Assembly: GCA_930367215.1 (NCBI GenBank)
Contig: OV884057.1
Span: 249,824,830-249,888,829 of the forward strand
DNA: 64,000 nt
Source of the DNA: Pollenia angustigena
Lineage: Eukaryota; Arthropoda; Insecta; Diptera; Polleniidae
Direction: 5' to 3'
The notes under the pieces are model-generated. The model searched no databases. It was given only the letters and a program-made list of their open reading frames with translations, and was not told the DNA's origin. Position numbers and translations under genes: made by a program. Positions 31,191 through 42,117 of this stretch are shown here, piece by piece; positions within the stretch are counted from its first letter, which is position 1; each line of letters starts with the position of its first letter.

Positions 31191-33388
31191 TGTAACGACT
31201 TTATTTTGGGGTATACTCAGCCTTGTCCAGGTCCGTTACAAGAAAATATGACACGTGTTGAGTTTTATTTTATTTTCAATAAATTCAATAATTTTATTAG
31301 TATTATTAGGATTATAATTTACAAGTTATGAAAATAATTAAGTTGCGTTGTGTTCCGCTTTTATCGCCTTAGCACTCCTTCCGTGGTATGTCCTCTCTTG
31401 CCTCGTTGCTGTTGACACTTGGTTGCTTAAGCTGGTATAAATTCCAGTGTTTGAAGCTTTGTTGTGCCGCTTGTTACGGGGAACTTTTGGAGAAGAAAAC
31501 ACTTATGGGGTTGTCACTACGGGATTCTTCGGGTTGTACTTAATCTCGCTCTACTGGTTATTTTGTTTGGTGTTAGGAAAACACGCTGGGAAATTTGTCT
31601 ACTGGGTATTTTGCTTGTTTACCGAATATCACTCTGTGTTAGAAAAACCACGCGGTGAAATTGTCTACTGGGTTGTGTTTACTAGATTTTCACTCCGTGT
31701 TAGAAAACCACTCGGTGAAATTGTCTACTGGGTTGTTTTACTAGAATTTCACTCCGTGTTAGAAAACCACTCGGCGAAATTGTCTACTGGGTTGTTTTAC
31801 TAGAATTTCACTCCGTGTTAGAGAACCACTCGGTGAAATTGTCTACTGGGTTGTTTTACTAGAATTTCACTCCGTGTTAGAGAACCACTCGGTGAAATTG
31901 TCTACTGGGTTGTTTTACTAGAATTTCACTCCGTGTTAGAGAACCACTCGGTGAAAGTGTCTACTGGGTTGTGTTACTAGAATTTCACTCCGTGTTAGAG
32001 AACCACTCGGTGAAATTGTCTACTGGGTTGTGTTACTAGAATTTCACTCCGTGTTAGAGAACCACTCGGTGAAATTGTCTACTGGGTTGTTTTACTAGAA
32101 TTTCACTCCGTGTTAGAGAACCACTCGGTGAAATTGTCTACTGGGTTGTGTTACTAGAATTTCACTCCGTGTTAGAGAACCACTCGGTGAAATTGTCTAC
32201 TGGGTTGTGTTACTAGAATTTCACTCCGTGTTAGAGAACCACTCGGTGAAATTGTCTACTGGGTTGTGTTACTAAAATTTCACTCCGTGTTAGAGAACCA
32301 CTCGGTGAAATTGTCTACTGGGTTGTTTTACTAAAATTTCACTCCGTGTTAGAGAACCACTCGGTGAAATTGTCTACTGGGTTGTGTTACTAGAATTTCA
32401 CTCCGTGTTAGAGAACCACTCGGTGAAATTGTCTACTGGGTTGTGTTACTAGAATTTCACTCCGTGTTAGAGAACCACTCGGTGAAATTGTCTACTGGGT
32501 TGTTTTACTAAAATTTCACTCCGTGTTAGAGAACCACTCGGTGAAATTGTCTACTGGGTTGTGTTACTAGAATTTCACTCCGTGTTAGAGAACCACTCGG
32601 TGAAATTGTCTACTGGGTTGTGTTACTAGAATTTCACTCCGTGTTAGAGAACCACTCGGTGAAATTGTCTACTGGGTTGTTTTTACTAGAATTTCACTCC
32701 GTGTTAGAGAACCACTCGGTGAAATTGTCTACTGGGTTGTGTTACTAGAATTTCACTCCGTGTTAGAGAACCACTCGGTGAAATTGTCTACTGGGTTGTG
32801 TTACTAGAATTTCACTCCGTGTTAGAGAACCACTCGGTGAAATTGTCTACTGGGTTGTTTTACTAGAATTTCACTCCGTGTTAGAGAACCACTCGGTGAA
32901 ATTGTCTACTGGGTTGTGTTACTAGACTTGCTACTTCGCTTACCTGATGTGTTCTTGAGCTCGGCTCGATAACAAGTCATCCTTTCAACGTTTATGTTGC
33001 TCCTTTTATACTAAAATCAGTATTATGTTTTGCACTAACAACAATCAGTGCCCGTAGTTGTTATTGTTATGTCTCTTTACTTGTCTTATTCATATTTTGT
33101 TGCTTGTTGTTTACATGTTTAAAACTGCTTGCTTTGTTATTGTTACTTGTTTGCTGTGTGTGTTGTGAGTGTTATTTGTTTACTTGTTTGTCGCGATTGT
33201 ATGTTTGTTGTTGGTTGTTATTTTACCATTCACATTCCTGCCCGTTAGGTACAGTGTGTTACAAAAATTTTACGACCAACGGTAGTGATCACAGTGTGAG
33301 GCAAAGTGTAGTTGATTCAAAGAAAAAAAAAACCTAAGAAGCCCAACAGGGTGTGACCGAGTTTTGTCCCACAAAACTTGTCGTCACA
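31191..33388 (-). repeat. LTR A
   Basis: 2198 bp, bounded by TGTAACGAC on the plus strand and GTCGTCACA at the other end, that is TGTGACGAC...GTCGTTACA in element orientation. The left flank is GATATTATAT. It contains the 59-bp array at about 31655-32925 and, near its right end, a short natural hairpin (GAGTTTTGTCCCACAAAACTT). Confidence 0.9.
31655..32925. repeat. 59-bp minisatellite array in LTR A (about 21 units)
   Basis: The unit reads ACTCCGTGTTAGAGAACCAC then TCGGTGAAATTGTCTACTGG and GTTGTTTTACTAGAATTTC. Period 59, measured on AGAATTTC at 31861 and 31920. One unit is 60 bp (extra T at about 32680). Units differ mainly by TTGTTTTAC versus TTGTGTTAC and TAGAATT versus TAAAATT. The unit order is the same in all four LTRs. 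The plus-strand 118-residue ORF across its start is a repeat by-product. Confidence 0.93.
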
Positions 33389-33726
33389 CTCCTCCCTTTC
33401 TTCCGGAAAAAAAACTATTAAGCAACCCCATATAAATATTTTTTTTCAGTTGTTTCCTGCTTAGCTGGCGATGCTGCTTTCCCGTGTGTCCGCTTCAATT
33501 GCTCATGCCGTAACAATTCATCGGGTTGGTGATCACTGCCTTTGATAAATTCCGAAAAACGTCGTCGTATTTCTTCCTCTGTGCCGCTCGAGCCTAACCC
33601 GAATTCTTCGGCATAGGCTACCAGCTCTTCTTTTCTCAGACTGTACACCCAGTTCATCTTTACCATCTTGCCTCTTTGTTACTTTCTGTGTTATTTTCCT
33701 GTTGAAGTCCCTGCTCGGGCGCCACT
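33389..33726 (-). mobile_element. Internal region 1 (PPT, gag start, PBS)
   Basis: In element orientation: primer-binding site TGGCGCCCGAGCAGGGAC (complement of 33707-33724; one base different from the tRNA-Lys type used by many retroelements), a short leader, the 82-codon ORF, then GGAAGAAAGGGAGGAG as polypurine tract directly before TGTGACGAC. No room for pol. Confidence 0.85.
33418..33666 (-). CDS. SAP-like gag N-terminal peptide, 82 residues (copy 1)
   Basis: Starts at the ATG 33666 shortly after the primer-binding site. MVKMNWVYSLRKEELVAYAE and EFGLGSSGTEEEIRRRFSEF form a helix-loop-helix with the LRKEELVAYAEEFG / GTEEEIRRRF spacing of SAP-type motifs, as also seen at the start of the gag at 23216. 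The tail is polar and basic, and a stop follows at KKYLYGVA. It would be too short to build a capsid; it is either a residual gag start or kept for RNA packaging. An identical copy is at 38390-38638. Confidence 0.65.
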   Translation of the reverse strand: MVKMNWVYSLRKEELVAYAEEFGLGSSGTEEEIRRRFSEFIKGSDHQPDELLRHEQLKRTHGKAASPAKQETTEKKYLYGVA

Positions 33727-35924
33727 TGTAACGACTTTATTTTGGGGTATACTCAGCCTTGTCCAGGTCCGTTACAAGAAAATATGACACGTGTTGAGTT
33801 TTATTTTATTTTCAATAAATTCAATAATTTTATTAGTATTATTAGGATTATAATTTACAAGTTATGAAAATAATTAAGTTGCGTTGTGTTCCGCTTTTAT
33901 CGCCTTAGCACTCCTTCCGTGGTATGTCCTCTCTTGCCTCGTTGCTGTTGACACTTGGTTGCTTAAGCTGGTATAAATTCCAGTGTTTGAAGCTTTGTTG
34001 TGCCGCTTGTTACGGGGAACTTTTGGAGAAGAAAACACTTATGGGGTTGTCACTACGGGATTCTTCGGGTTGTACTTAATCTCGCTCTACTGGTTATTTT
34101 GTTTGGTGTTAGGAAAACACGCTGGGAAATTTGTCTACTGGGTATTTTGCTTGTTTACCGAATATCACTCTGTGTTAGAAAAACCACGCGGTGAAATTGT
34201 CTACTGGGTTGTGTTTACTAGATTTTCACTCCGTGTTAGAAAACCACTCGGTGAAATTGTCTACTGGGTTGTTTTACTAGAATTTCACTCCGTGTTAGAA
34301 AACCACTCGGCGAAATTGTCTACTGGGTTGTTTTACTAGAATTTCACTCCGTGTTAGAGAACCACTCGGTGAAATTGTCTACTGGGTTGTTTTACTAGAA
34401 TTTCACTCCGTGTTAGAGAACCACTCGGTGAAATTGTCTACTGGGTTGTTTTACTAGAATTTCACTCCGTGTTAGAGAACCACTCGGTGAAAGTGTCTAC
34501 TGGGTTGTGTTACTAGAATTTCACTCCGTGTTAGAGAACCACTCGGTGAAATTGTCTACTGGGTTGTGTTACTAGAATTTCACTCCGTGTTAGAGAACCA
34601 CTCGGTGAAATTGTCTACTGGGTTGTTTTACTAGAATTTCACTCCGTGTTAGAGAACCACTCGGTGAAATTGTCTACTGGGTTGTGTTACTAGAATTTCA
34701 CTCCGTGTTAGAGAACCACTCGGTGAAATTGTCTACTGGGTTGTGTTACTAGAATTTCACTCCGTGTTAGAGAACCACTCGGTGAAATTGTCTACTGGGT
34801 TGTGTTACTAGAATTTCACTCCGTGTTAGAGAACCACTCGGTGAAATTGTCTACTGGGTTGTTTTACTAAAATTTCACTCCGTGTTAGAGAACCACTCGG
34901 TGAAATTGTCTACTGGGTTGTGTTACTAGAATTTCACTCCGTGTTAGAGAACCACTCGGTGAAATTGTCTACTGGGTTGTGTTACTAGAATTTCACTCCG
35001 TGTTAGAGAACCACTCGGTGAAATTGTCTACTGGGTTGTTTTACTAAAATTTCACTCCGTGTTAGAGAACCACTCGGTGAAATTGTCTACTGGGTTGTGT
35101 TACTAGAATTTCACTCCGTGTTAGAGAACCACTCGGTGAAATTGTCTACTGGGTTGTGTTACTAGAATTTCACTCCGTGTTAGAGAACCACTCGGTGAAA
35201 TTGTCTACTGGGTTGTTTTTACTAGAATTTCACTCCGTGTTAGAGAACCACTCGGTGAAATTGTCTACTGGGTTGTGTTACTAGAATTTCACTCCGTGTT
35301 AGAGAACCACTCGGTGAAATTGTCTACTGGGTTGTGTTACTAGAATTTCACTCCGTGTTAGAGAACCACTCGGTGAAATTGTCTACTGGGTTGTTTTACT
35401 AGAATTTCACTCCGTGTTAGAGAACCACTCGGTGAAATTGTCTACTGGGTTGTGTTACTAGACTTGCTACTTCGCTTACCTGATGTGTTCTTGAGCTCGG
35501 CTCGATAACAAGTCATCCTTTCAACGTTTATGTTGCTCCTTTTATACTAAAATCAGTATTATGTTTTGCACTAACAACAATCAGTGCCCGTAGTTGTTAT
35601 TGTTATGTCTCTTTACTTGTCTTATTCATATTTTGTTGCTTGTTGTTTACATGTTTAAAACTGCTTGCTTTGTTATTGTTACTTGTTTGCTGTGTGTGTT
35701 GTGAGTGTTATTTGTTTACTTGTTTGTCGCGATTGTATGTTTGTTGTTGGTTGTTATTTTACCATTCACATTCCTGCCCGTTAGGTACAGTGTGTTACAA
35801 AAATTTTACGACCAACGGTAGTGATCACAGTGTGAGGCAAAGTGTAGTTGATTCAAAGAAAAAAAAAACCTAAGAAGCCCAACAGGGTGTGACCGAGTTT
35901 TGTCCCACAAAACTTGTCGTCACA
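33727..35924 (-). repeat. LTR B
   Basis: 2198 bp and almost identical to LTR A, including unit-by-unit minisatellite order; unit 11 reads TAGAATT here and TAAAATT in A. The array is at about 34191-35461. Its right end runs into the fold-back junction instead of flanking or internal DNA. Confidence 0.9.
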
Positions 35925-36082
35925 CTGTTGGGCTTCTTAGGTTTTTTTTTTCTTTGAATCAACTACACTTTGCCTCACACTGTGATCACTACCGTTGGTC
36001 GTAAAATTTTTGTAACACACTGTACCTAACGGGCAGGAATGTGAATGGTAAAATAACAACCAACAACAAACATACAATCGCG

Positions 36083-36083
<1 letters not shown>
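35727..36083. repeat. 160-bp fold-back at the right end of LTR B
   Basis: 35925-36083 is the reverse complement of 35727-35886, with about 38 bases between the arms. These are the natural LTR-end hairpin GACCGAGTTTTGTCCCACAA ... TTGTCGTCACA. The second arm begins exactly at the LTR terminus, with a 2-base deletion at the turn. This looks like self-primed copying from the LTR end. Confidence 0.9.

Positions 36084-36085
<2 letters not shown>

Positions 36086-36156
<71 letters not shown>
36086..36156 (+). repeat. Long A-run interrupted by TG
   Basis: 31 A, then TG, then 38 A, followed by GACACT and LTR C. It sits between the fold-back arm and LTR C. Possible origins are a retroposed tail, a real A-tract expansion, or an assembly join. 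Confidence 0.85.
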
Positions 36157-36158
<2 letters not shown>

Positions 36159-36162
36159 CACT

Positions 36163-38360
36163 TGTAACGACTTTATTTTGGGGTATACTCAGCCTTGTCC
36201 AGGTCCGTTACAAGAAAATATGACACGTGTTGAGTTTTATTTTATTTTCAATAAATTCAATAATTTTATTAGTATTATTAGGATTATAATTTACAAGTTA
36301 TGAAAATAATTAAGTTGCGTTGTGTTCCGCTTTTATCGCCTTAGCACTCCTTCCGTGGTATGTCCTCTCTTGCCTCGTTGCTGTTGACACTTGGTTGCTT
36401 AAGCTGGTATAAATTCCAGTGTTTGAAGCTTTGTTGTGCCGCTTGTTACGGGGAACTTTTGGAGAAGAAAACACTTATGGGGTTGTCACTACGGGATTCT
36501 TCGGGTTGTACTTAATCTCGCTCTACTGGTTATTTTGTTTGGTGTTAGGAAAACACGCTGGGAAATTTGTCTACTGGGTATTTTGCTTGTTTACCGAATA
36601 TCACTCTGTGTTAGAAAAACCACGCGGTGAAATTGTCTACTGGGTTGTGTTTACTAGATTTTCACTCCGTGTTAGAAAACCACTCGGTGAAATTGTCTAC
36701 TGGGTTGTTTTACTAGAATTTCACTCCGTGTTAGAAAACCACTCGGCGAAATTGTCTACTGGGTTGTTTTACTAGAATTTCACTCCGTGTTAGAGAACCA
36801 CTCGGTGAAATTGTCTACTGGGTTGTTTTACTAGAATTTCACTCCGTGTTAGAGAACCACTCGGTGAAATTGTCTACTGGGTTGTTTTACTAGAATTTCA
36901 CTCCGTGTTAGAGAACCACTCGGTGAAAGTGTCTACTGGGTTGTGTTACTAGAATTTCACTCCGTGTTAGAGAACCACTCGGTGAAATTGTCTACTGGGT
37001 TGTGTTACTAGAATTTCACTCCGTGTTAGAGAACCACTCGGTGAAATTGTCTACTGGGTTGTTTTACTAGAATTTCACTCCGTGTTAGAGAACCACTCGG
37101 TGAAATTGTCTACTGGGTTGTGTTACTAGAATTTCACTCCGTGTTAGAGAACCACTCGGTGAAATTGTCTACTGGGTTGTGTTACTAGAATTTCACTCCG
37201 TGTTAGAGAACCACTCGGTGAAATTGTCTACTGGGTTGTGTTACTAGAATTTCACTCCGTGTTAGAGAACCACTCGGTGAAATTGTCTACTGGGTTGTTT
37301 TACTAAAATTTCACTCCGTGTTAGAGAACCACTCGGTGAAATTGTCTACTGGGTTGTGTTACTAGAATTTCACTCCGTGTTAGAGAACCACTCGGTGAAA
37401 TTGTCTACTGGGTTGTGTTACTAGAATTTCACTCCGTGTTAGAGAACCACTCGGTGAAATTGTCTACTGGGTTGTTTTACTAAAATTTCACTCCGTGTTA
37501 GAGAACCACTCGGTGAAATTGTCTACTGGGTTGTGTTACTAGAATTTCACTCCGTGTTAGAGAACCACTCGGTGAAATTGTCTACTGGGTTGTGTTACTA
37601 GAATTTCACTCCGTGTTAGAGAACCACTCGGTGAAATTGTCTACTGGGTTGTTTTTACTAGAATTTCACTCCGTGTTAGAGAACCACTCGGTGAAATTGT
37701 CTACTGGGTTGTGTTACTAGAATTTCACTCCGTGTTAGAGAACCACTCGGTGAAATTGTCTACTGGGTTGTGTTACTAGAATTTCACTCCGTGTTAGAGA
37801 ACCACTCGGTGAAATTGTCTACTGGGTTGTTTTACTAGAATTTCACTCCGTGTTAGAGAACCACTCGGTGAAATTGTCTACTGGGTTGTGTTACTAGACT
37901 TGCTACTTCGCTTACCTGATGTGTTCTTGAGCTCGGCTCGATAACAAGTCATCCTTTCAACGTTTATGTTGCTCCTTTTATACTAAAATCAGTATTATGT
38001 TTTGCACTAACAACAATCAGTGCCCGTAGTTGTTATTGTTATGTCTCTTTACTTGTCTTATTCATATTTTGTTGCTTGTTGTTTACATGTTTAAAACTGC
38101 TTGCTTTGTTATTGTTACTTGTTTGCTGTGTGTGTTGTGAGTGTTATTTGTTTACTTGTTTGTCGCGATTGTATGTTTGTTGTTGGTTGTTATTTTACCA
38201 TTCACATTCCTGCCCGTTAGGTACAGTGTGTTACAAAAATTTTACGACCAACGGTAGTGATCACAGTGTGAGGCAAAGTGTAGTTGATTCAAAGAAAAAA
38301 AAAACCTAAGAAGCCCAACAGGGTGTGACCGAGTTTTGTCCCACAAAACTTGTCGTCACA
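36163..38360 (-). repeat. LTR C
   Basis: 2198 bp, same termini and same minisatellite order as LTR B, array at about 36627-37897. Preceded by GACACT, of which CACT matches the internal-region sequence that normally borders an LTR, so part of the original border may survive. Confidence 0.9.
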
Positions 38361-38698
38361 CTCCTCCCTTTCTTCCGGAAAAAAAACTATTAAGCAACCC
38401 CATATAAATATTTTTTTTCAGTTGTTTCCTGCTTAGCTGGCGATGCTGCTTTCCCGTGTGTCCGCTTCAATTGCTCATGCCGTAACAATTCATCGGGTTG
38501 GTGATCACTGCCTTTGATAAATTCCGAAAAACGTCGTCGTATTTCTTCCTCTGTGCCGCTCGAGCCTAACCCGAATTCTTCGGCATAGGCTACCAGCTCT
38601 TCTTTTCTCAGACTGTACACCCAGTTCATCTTTACCATCTTGCCTCTTTGTTACTTTCTGTGTTATTTTCCTGTTGAAGTCCCTGCTCGGGCGCCACT
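38361..38698 (-). mobile_element. Internal region 2 (PPT, gag start, PBS)
   Basis: Same 338 bp as 33389-33726 with no difference that I noticed; contains the ORF at 38390-38638. Identity supports very recent duplication. Confidence 0.85.
38390..38638 (-). CDS. SAP-like gag N-terminal peptide, 82 residues (copy 2)
   Basis: Residue-for-residue the same as the ORF at 33418-33666, with the same start next to the primer-binding site and the same stop. See that entry for motifs. Confidence 0.65.
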   Translation of the reverse strand: MVKMNWVYSLRKEELVAYAEEFGLGSSGTEEEIRRRFSEFIKGSDHQPDELLRHEQLKRTHGKAASPAKQETTEKKYLYGVA

Positions 38699-40884
38699 TG
38701 TAACGACTTTATTTTGGGGTATACTCAGCCTTGTCCAGGTCCGTTACAAGAAAATATGACACGTGTTGAGTTTTATTTTATTTTCAATAAATTCAATAAT
38801 TTTATTAGTATTATTAGGATTATAATTTACAAGTTATGAAAATAATTAAGTTGCGTTGTGTTCCGCTTTTATCGCCTTAGCACTCCTTCCGTGGTATGTC
38901 CTCTCTTGCCTCGTTGCTGTTGACACTTGGTTGCTTAAGCTGGTATAAATTCCAGTGTTTGAAGCTTTGTTGTGCCGCTTGTTACGGGGAACTTTTGGAG
39001 AAGAAAACACTTATGGGGTTGTCACTACGGGATTCTTCGGGTTGTACTTAATCTCGCTCTACTGGTTATTTTGTTTGGTGTTAGGAAAACACGCTGGGAA
39101 ATTTGTCTACTGGGTATTTTGCTTGTTTACCGAATATCACTCTGTGTTAGAAAAACCACGCGGTGAAATTGTCTACTGGGTTGTGTTTACTAGATTTTCA
39201 CTCCGTGTTAGAAAACCACTCGGTGAAATTGTCTACTGGGTTGTTTTACTAGAATTTCACTCCGTGTTAGAAAACCACTCGGCGAAATTGTCTACTGGGT
39301 TGTTTTACTAGAATTTCACTCAGTGTTAGAGAACCACTCGGTGAAATTGTCTACTGGGTTGTTTTACTAGAATTTCACTCCGTGTTAGAGAACCACTCGG
39401 TGAAATTGTCTACTGGGTTGTTTTACTAGAATTTCACTCCGTGTTAGAGAACCACTCGGTGAAAGTGTCTACTGGGTTGTGTTACTAGAATTTCACTCCG
39501 TGTTAGAGAACCACTCGGTGAAATTGTCTACTGGGTTGTGTTACTAGAATTTCACTCCGTGTTAGAGAACCACTCGGTGAAATTGTCTACTGGGTTGTTT
39601 TACTAGAATTTCACTCCGTGTTAGAGAACCACTCGGTGAAATTGTCTACTGGGTTGTGTTACTAGAATTTCACTCCGTGTTAGAGAACCACTCGGTGAAA
39701 TTGTCTACTGGGTTGTGTTACTAGAATTTCACTCCGTGTTAGAGAACCACTCGGTGAAATTGTCTACTGGGTTGTGTTACTAGAATTTCACTCCGTGTTA
39801 GAGAACCACTCGGTGAAATTGTCTACTGGGTTGTTTTACTAAAATTTCACTCCGTGTTAGAGAACCACTCGGTGAAATTGTCTACTGGGTTGTGTTACTA
39901 GAATTTCACTCCGTGTTAGAGAACCACTCGGTGAAATTGTCTACTGGGTTGTGTTACTAGAATTTCACTCCGTGTTAGAGAACCACTCGGTGAAATTGTC
40001 TACTGGGTTGTTTTACTAAAATTTCACTCCGTGTTAGAGAACCACTCGGTGAAATTGTCTACTGGGTTGTGTTACTAGAATTTCACTCCGTGTTAGAGAA
40101 CCACTCGGTGAAATTGTCTACTGGGTTGTGTTACTAGAATTTCACTCCGTGTTAGAGAACCACTCGGTGAAATTGTCTACTGGGTTGTTTTTACTAGAAT
40201 TTCACTCCGTGTTAGAGAACCACTCGGTGAAATTGTCTACTGGGTTGTGTTACTAGAATTTCACTCCGTGTTAGAGAACCACTCGGTGAAATTGTCTACT
40301 GGGTTGTGTTACTAGAATTTCACTCCGTGTTAGAGAACCACTCGGTGAAATTGTCTACTGGGTTGTTTTACTAGAATTTCACTCCGTGTTAGAGAACCAC
40401 TCGGTGAAATTGTCTACTGGGTTGTGTTACTAGACTTGCTACTTCGCTTACCTGATGTGTTCTTGAGCTCGGCTCGATAACAAGTCATCCTTTCAACGTT
40501 TATGTTGCTCCTTTTATACTAAAATCAGTATTATGTTTTGCACTAACAACAATCAGTGCCCGTAGTTGTTATTGTTATGTCTCTTTACTTGTCTTATTCA
40601 TATTTTGTTGCTTGTTGTTTACATGTTTAAAACTGCTTGCTTTGTTATTGTTACTTGTTTGCTGTGTGTGTTGTGAGTGTTATTTGTTTACTTGTTTGTC
40701 GCGATTGTATGTTTGTTGTTGGTTGTTATTTTACCATTCACATTCCTGCCCGTTAGGTACAGTGTGTTACAAAAATTTTACGACCAACGGTAGTGATCAC
40801 AGTGTGAGGCAAAGTGTAGTTGATTCAAAGAAAAAAAAAACCTAAGAAGCCCAACAGGGTGTGACCGAGTTTTGTCCCACAAAA
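38699..40884 (-). repeat. LTR D, truncated
   Basis: Matches LTRs A-C up to CCCACAAAA at 40884, where the last 12 bases (CTTGTCGTCACA) are replaced by TATACTTTATG. The array is at about 39163-40433 and carries a private CACTCAGTG at 39322. Loss of this terminus removes the target duplication that could have dated or delimited the insertion. Confidence 0.88.
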
Positions 40885-41576
40885 TATACTTTATGTAATT
40901 AAATGTTTGTAATAAGATGCTTTTAACAAATTTGCTTAATATCATATGTTGATAGATTGCAAAATAAAAAAAAGAGAAAAAAATTCTTATTTTTGTTGTT
41001 GTTGTAAAACACAATAAATAGCAAATATTAAAAGCACAGTTAAACGGTGAAAAAACAAAAACAATTGAGCCGTTTATTTTGAAAGTGGCATTAGTCACTT
41101 TTTCAAAAAAATCGAGTTAATAATAAATAATAATAATAAATAATAATAATAAATAATAATAATAATAATACTGAGAAAAATATCATTATGATGATGTATT
41201 AAATACAAGTGAATCTTCTCGAAAGTTAGCATCCATATTTTTAAACGTGTTAAAACGCAAACCCTTAAATATCTCGACTTAAAAACCGAAATGAGTTATG
41301 ACACTTTAAAAATAAACGGCTCAATTTATTGCATGAATAAAAACAATGAAACAACAATAAAGCTAAATGAAAGAAATGTTTATGTTACAGTTAGGGATGC
41401 AACATCGTTCTAAAAAATATTGATATTTCAAAAAATCGATGTTTCCACGATAAGTATCGATACTAAAAAACATCGGTAAGAAACACGATACATCGATGTT
41501 TCAACATCGATATTATAAACTACTTTGCAGTTATACTTACGGACTGCTCAAATTCTTCTTTGCTACTGAAAATCTT
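40885..41576. other. AT-rich spacer with (AAT)n and ATCGAT-rich stretch
   Basis: An AATAAT microsatellite covers about 41117-41170. At 41394-41520 TAGGGATGCAACATCG is followed by several ATCGAT and its variants in both orientations, reminiscent of a hAT terminus, but no opposite end was found. Confidence 0.5.
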
Positions 41577-41839
41577 AAGGCCCAAATATAATATCCATAA
41601 GCTTGCTTAAGCTTCTATTAAAAATTAACAAAACAGCTGTCAAATATTTTTAAAAACATAATAAAAAACATTTGATTCCGTACAGAAAGTGCAATCAGTT
41701 TCACACTTTGCTTAAGAAAATGACAGATTCTCAAAACTTAACAAACGTTTTCTTAAGTACAATAGGATTTGACACATATGATTTACATGTGTATTATACA
41801 GTGGCTTAAGCTAACTTAAGCATTTTATAGTTGGGCCTT
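41577..41839. mobile_element. MITE with AAGGCCCAA ends and CTTAAG repeats
   Basis: Inverted ends AAGGCCCAAATATAA / TTTATAGTTGGGCCTT. The interior holds CTTAAGC palindromes at both sides (GCTTGCTTAAGCTT; GGCTTAAGCTAACTTAAGC). About 263 bp, no ORF. The target duplication is not clear. Confidence 0.6.
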
Positions 41840-42117
41840 CACACTTGCACAGTCTCGAAAATTGTTTTAACATTTCTTCAGATTATACAAGGGGTTTCCC
41901 CTTATTACATATAGTTCTGTGGTTTTCATGGGCAACCGCGTATGTCTATTTTTTCGATTTTGAAATGTTGAGTGCATGCTAACGAAGGCAATGCTGTAAT
42001 AAATAAAACAAAAGAAAACAATAGCAACTACCTAATGGCTTAACCAATTGCTCGTACACGTTCCCTTTTGCCCTCTATCTTTACAAAGTCGGTTGATGGT
42101 GATACGTTAAAAAATAT
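41840..42117. other. Spacer, probably 5' flank or 5' UTR of the Jockey-type LINE
   Basis: 41920-41950 matches the repeat at 57015-57060 in reverse (TGGTTTTCATGGGCAACCGC). ATAT at 42114-42117 is the left target duplication of the LTR element that follows. Confidence 0.45.

Larger units (their letters stand above)
31191..40884 (-). mobile_element. Cluster of two TRIM-like LTR elements with giant minisatellite LTRs
   Basis: Four near-identical LTRs (A 31191-33388, B 33727-35924, C 36163-38360, D 38699-40884) are arranged as A-internal-B, fold-back junction, C-internal-D. The internal regions (33389-33726, 38361-38698) are only 338 bp and hold a primer-binding site, a SAP-like gag start and a polypurine tract, all on the minus strand. 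There is no protease, RT or integrase, so this is a non-autonomous element of terminal-repeat-in-miniature design but with 2.2-kb LTRs. Few differences separate the copies (for example a G/A at 32273 in A, a C/A at 39322 in D). LTR D lacks its last 12 bases. Confidence 0.88.

Noticed and set aside
31447..31803. 118-residue ORF repeated in all four LTRs (also 33983, 36419, 38955)
   Set aside because: It runs into the 59-bp minisatellite and is on the strand opposite to gag. Its repeats simply translate the minisatellite until a stop, so it is a by-product of LTR sequence.
33104..33337. 77-residue Leu/Cys-rich ORF in each LTR (also 35640, 38076, 40612)
   Set aside because: Opposite strand to the element, made of TTG/TGT-rich LTR sequence and ending at an A-run. 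No signal of coding selection is visible.
31655..40433. CRISPR-like regular repeats
   Set aside because: The 59-bp units are contiguous without unique spacers, sit inside LTRs and belong to a eukaryotic retroelement. This is a minisatellite.
41394..41520. Complete hAT element starting TAGGGATGCAACATCG
   Set aside because: Only one terminus-like sequence was found and no 8-bp duplication or opposite end could be located nearby.
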